Source: Paraflavitalea devenefica
GTDB taxonomy: Bacteria; Bacteroidota; Bacteroidia; Chitinophagales; Chitinophagaceae
DNA: 64,000 nt
Direction of reading: 5' to 3'
NCBI RefSeq assembly: GCF_011759375.1
Contig: NZ_JAARML010000005.1
Span: 434,001 to 498,000, forward strand
Below, piece after piece: positions 62,213-64,000 of this stretch. Each line of letters opens with the position of its first letter. Positions within the stretch are counted from its first letter, which is position 1. The translations under genes and the position numbers were made by a program. A model generated the notes under the pieces. The model did not search any database, had not been told where the DNA came from, and worked only from the letters and a program-made list of their open reading frames with translations.

Positions 62213-63592
62213 TTGAAGTTTTTGAAATCATCCTTTTGGTTACATTCCATTTTTTATACCCTATTACAACGTTTTTCCCTCTTCTTTTTTGGAGCCGTTT
62301 CCTTTATTGTGCTTGTCCGGGGATTTTCCAAACAGGACCATGGTGTGGAAACGAATGGCGTATGGGCCATGTATGTAACCATTCTTTCATTGTTTGAAGC
62401 CATCAAACAGGGCCTGTTGCGCAACCCTACCATCAAGTTCCTGGGACTGACCGAATATGCAGATAAAAAGAAGGAGGTGCAATCCTCCTCCCTTGTGATC
62501 AATATTTTATGCTCTGCATTGGCTATCCTCTTGTTCACCGTTGGGGGCGGCTGGCTGGCGCATTTTTTCAAAATGCATGACCTGATACCCATGCTGGCCT
62601 GGAGTGCCTTTTTCGTAATGCTGCTGATCCCTTATAACCACTATGAGGTGCTGTTGCAGGCGCATTACCAGTTCCCGAAGATCTTCTGGGCCTACTTTGT
62701 ACGCCAGGCGATCTTTTTTACGGGGGTGATCCTGCTCACGTTTGTATACCCCGAACACCTTACCCTGCTGAACCTGGTGCTGGTACAGATCGGCGCCCTG
62801 TTGGCCGGTGTACTGGTATTGTTCCGGTCTACAGCTTCTTACCGCTTGCGCGGTTTCCATTATGATGTCAAGATCATGCGCGGCATGTTCCACTTTGGCA
62901 AGTATATTTTCGGCACGAACCTGTTCTCCAATATGGCCCGCACATTTGATCACTTTGTAACGGCCAATATACTACCTCCGGATATAGGCAAACACTATGT
63001 GTCTTATTACAACATCGTAGGCCGTATCAATAACATGATTGATGTGCCCTCACTGGCTGCTGCCGATGTATTGTTTCCCAAAAACGTGCAAACGCTGGAA
63101 ACGGACGGGCTGGGCAAGGTGAAGTATTATTTTGAACGCATGATGGGTACCATCCTGGCATTGATTGTACCGGTATCCTTGTTCATCTTCCTGTTTCCCA
63201 AATTCATTATTTATGTGCTGGCCGGCCCGGGATATTACGATGCTATCCCCATCCTGCAACTGACCATCCTCTTCAGCCTGGTGCGGCCACTCGGTTTCCA
63301 GTTTGGCTCCACGCTCGATGCTATCGGAAAACCGCAGGCGAATTTTTATGTAAGTGTCGGCCTCACCCTGTTTAATCTGGTGGCTACCTATATTGCCTTG
63401 CATAAGTTTGACGGCATGGGCGCCGCCTATGCAACAATTGTATTCAATATCGTATCTTGTTTTGTACTGCTGGCTATCCTGAAGAAGTATGTGCATGTAG
63501 AGGTCAGGAATATTGGCAAATACATGATCCAGAGTTATAAGGACCTGTTTGGTTTTGCCCGCAAAAAACTAATAAAGACGAGTGGATCTTAA
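62213..63592 (+). CDS. Polysaccharide flippase (Wzx/MATE-like)
   Basis: A 459-residue protein with 12 or more membrane helices, of the oligosaccharide flippase family. The opening is LQRFSLFFFGAVSFIVLVRG (~18), typical of Wzx-like proteins, with GAAYATIVFNIVSC (~402) near the end. It moves lipid-linked glycan units across the inner membrane. The start is a TTG: the frame is open upstream and no nearby ATG fits. The 11-bp overlap with the next gene suggests an operon. Confidence 0.85.
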   Translation: MKFLKSSFWLHSIFYTLLQRFSLFFFGAVSFIVLVRGFSKQDHGVETNGVWAMYVTILSLFEAIKQGLLRNPTIKFLGLTEYADKKKEVQSSSLVINILCSALAILLFTVGGGWLAHFFKMHDLIPMLAWSAFFVMLLIPYNHYEVLLQAHYQFPKIFWAYFVRQAIFFTGVILLTFVYPEHLTLLNLVLVQIGALLAGVLVLFRSTASYRLRGFHYDVKIMRGMFHFGKYIFGTNLFSNMARTFDHFVTANILPPDIGKHYVSYYNIVGRINNMIDVPSLAAADVLFPKNVQTLETDGLGKVKYYFERMMGTILALIVPVSLFIFLFPKFIIYVLAGPGYYDAIPILQLTILFSLVRPLGFQFGSTLDAIGKPQANFYVSVGLTLFNLVATYIALHKFDGMGAAYATIVFNIVSCFVLLAILKKYVHVEVRNIGKYMIQSYKDLFGFARKKLIKTSGS

Positions 63593-64000
63593 AGCAGCCA
63601 TCCTGGAGCAACATTCCAAAGCACAAACCGACCGGATTGTGCAGTATGTAGGCCATGACAAGAAGCGGTTCAATGAATTGATGAAAGTATTTTTAACCGG
63701 TGATGCCCTCATACAGCAAAGGGCCGGCTGGCCACTGAGCTACTGTGCACAGGAAAATCCTTCCTTTGTACTCCCCCACCTCGAAAAACTGCTGACCTTA
63801 CTGAAGAATCCCCGTGTACACAATGCAGTAACCCGGAATATTGTACGCCTGCTGCAGGATATAAAGATCCCCGAACGCTACCAGGGCCCTGTAATGAATA
63901 CCTGCTTTGAGTTTATCGCCTCTCCTACCCAGCCTGCGGCGGTTAAAGCCTTCTCATTAACGATATTGGAACACCTGGCGGATGATTACCCCGATATTAT
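63582..64000 (+). CDS. Unknown helical protein, cut by the window end
   Basis: The frame starts with GTG overlapping the flippase stop by 11 bp and is open to the last base (139 codons so far). It begins VDLKAAILEQHSKAQTDRI. The peptide is all-helical with repeated leucine-rich segments (FVLPHLEKLLTLLKN, ITRNIVRLL-like VTRNIVRLLQD) that recall HEAT-type repeats. No catalytic motif is visible. It is probably the second gene of the flippase operon. Confidence 0.75.
   Translation, partial: MDLKAAILEQHSKAQTDRIVQYVGHDKKRFNELMKVFLTGDALIQQRAGWPLSYCAQENPSFVLPHLEKLLTLLKNPRVHNAVTRNIVRLLQDIKIPERYQGPVMNTCFEFIASPTQPAAVKAFSLTILEHLADDYPDI

Overview
The window comes from a Bacteroidota chromosome, most likely a Chitinophagaceae-type soil or rhizosphere bacterium. 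The evidence is: Bacteroidota promoters (a clear TTTG-N19-TATTTTTG before the tRNA and several TAnnTTTG -7 boxes), few Shine-Dalgarno sequences, TonB-linked outer-membrane receptors with carboxypeptidase-like N-terminal domains, a probable type IX secretion substrate, LytS/LytTR signalling, DUF5686 and DUF4833 proteins, and an inositol-lipid gene set of the kind known from Bacteroides. No plasmid, phage or CRISPR features are visible.

Region 1 (1-8955) is the most coherent block. Eight tightly packed genes (106-7662, most overlapping or a few bases apart) encode myo-inositol-phosphate synthase, a PgpA-type phosphatase, a GtrA-like membrane protein, a large DUF5686 outer-membrane protein, a CDP-alcohol phosphotransferase, a secreted DUF4833 protein, an FA2H-like membrane hydroxylase and an Aur1/PAP2-type enzyme. 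Together they read as a route from glucose-6-phosphate to phosphatidylinositol and inositol-phosphoceramide with a hydroxylated lipid. A HAD phosphatase and a methyltransferase follow.

Region 2 (8956-19292) is accessory. It holds small secreted or lipoprotein genes, a beta-helix lipoprotein and a 4.6-kb patch bounded by an 80-bp perfect direct repeat. The right copy lies in an intact tRNA-Lys gene with promoter and terminator; the left copy is a truncated tRNA fragment. The patch contains a PhyH dioxygenase, an alpha/beta-hydrolase pseudogene, an A+T-rich DUF1835 gene between inverted repeats, an AraC fragment, a full AraC regulator and an epimerase.

Region 3 (19293-46000) is mostly core genome: a FUSC exporter, small enzymes and acetyltransferases, ftsE with a glycosyltransferase, two convergent glycosyltransferases, rpsO-pnp-prmA-plsY with clear terminators, an M48 protease, a CYTH protein, dnaG, a lamin-tail secreted protein, an EF-G paralogue with an altered catalytic motif, a TonB-type receptor, a two-domain aspartic protease and a nitroreductase.

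Region 4 (45500-56700) has a glycoside-hydrolase-like lipoprotein, a complete IS4/IS50-type insertion sequence (14-bp inverted repeats, 9-bp target duplication) sitting in a REP-like palindrome at the edge of a palindrome cluster, a LytS/LytTR pair with a TonB receptor, a Fic protein and two tiny related membrane proteins. Region 5 (56709-64000) has a TPR protein with gyrA, an exported SAM-hydrolase-family lipoprotein, a flippase and a partial unknown gene.

Four intergenic spaces (10.8, 54.6, 56.2 and 62.1 kb) carry the same kind of unusual element: degenerate tandem repeats with a strict 11-bp period, three of them with a second half resembling the reverse complement of the first. They look like one dispersed non-coding family and are, with the lipid operon and the tRNA-bounded patch, the main points for a second look.
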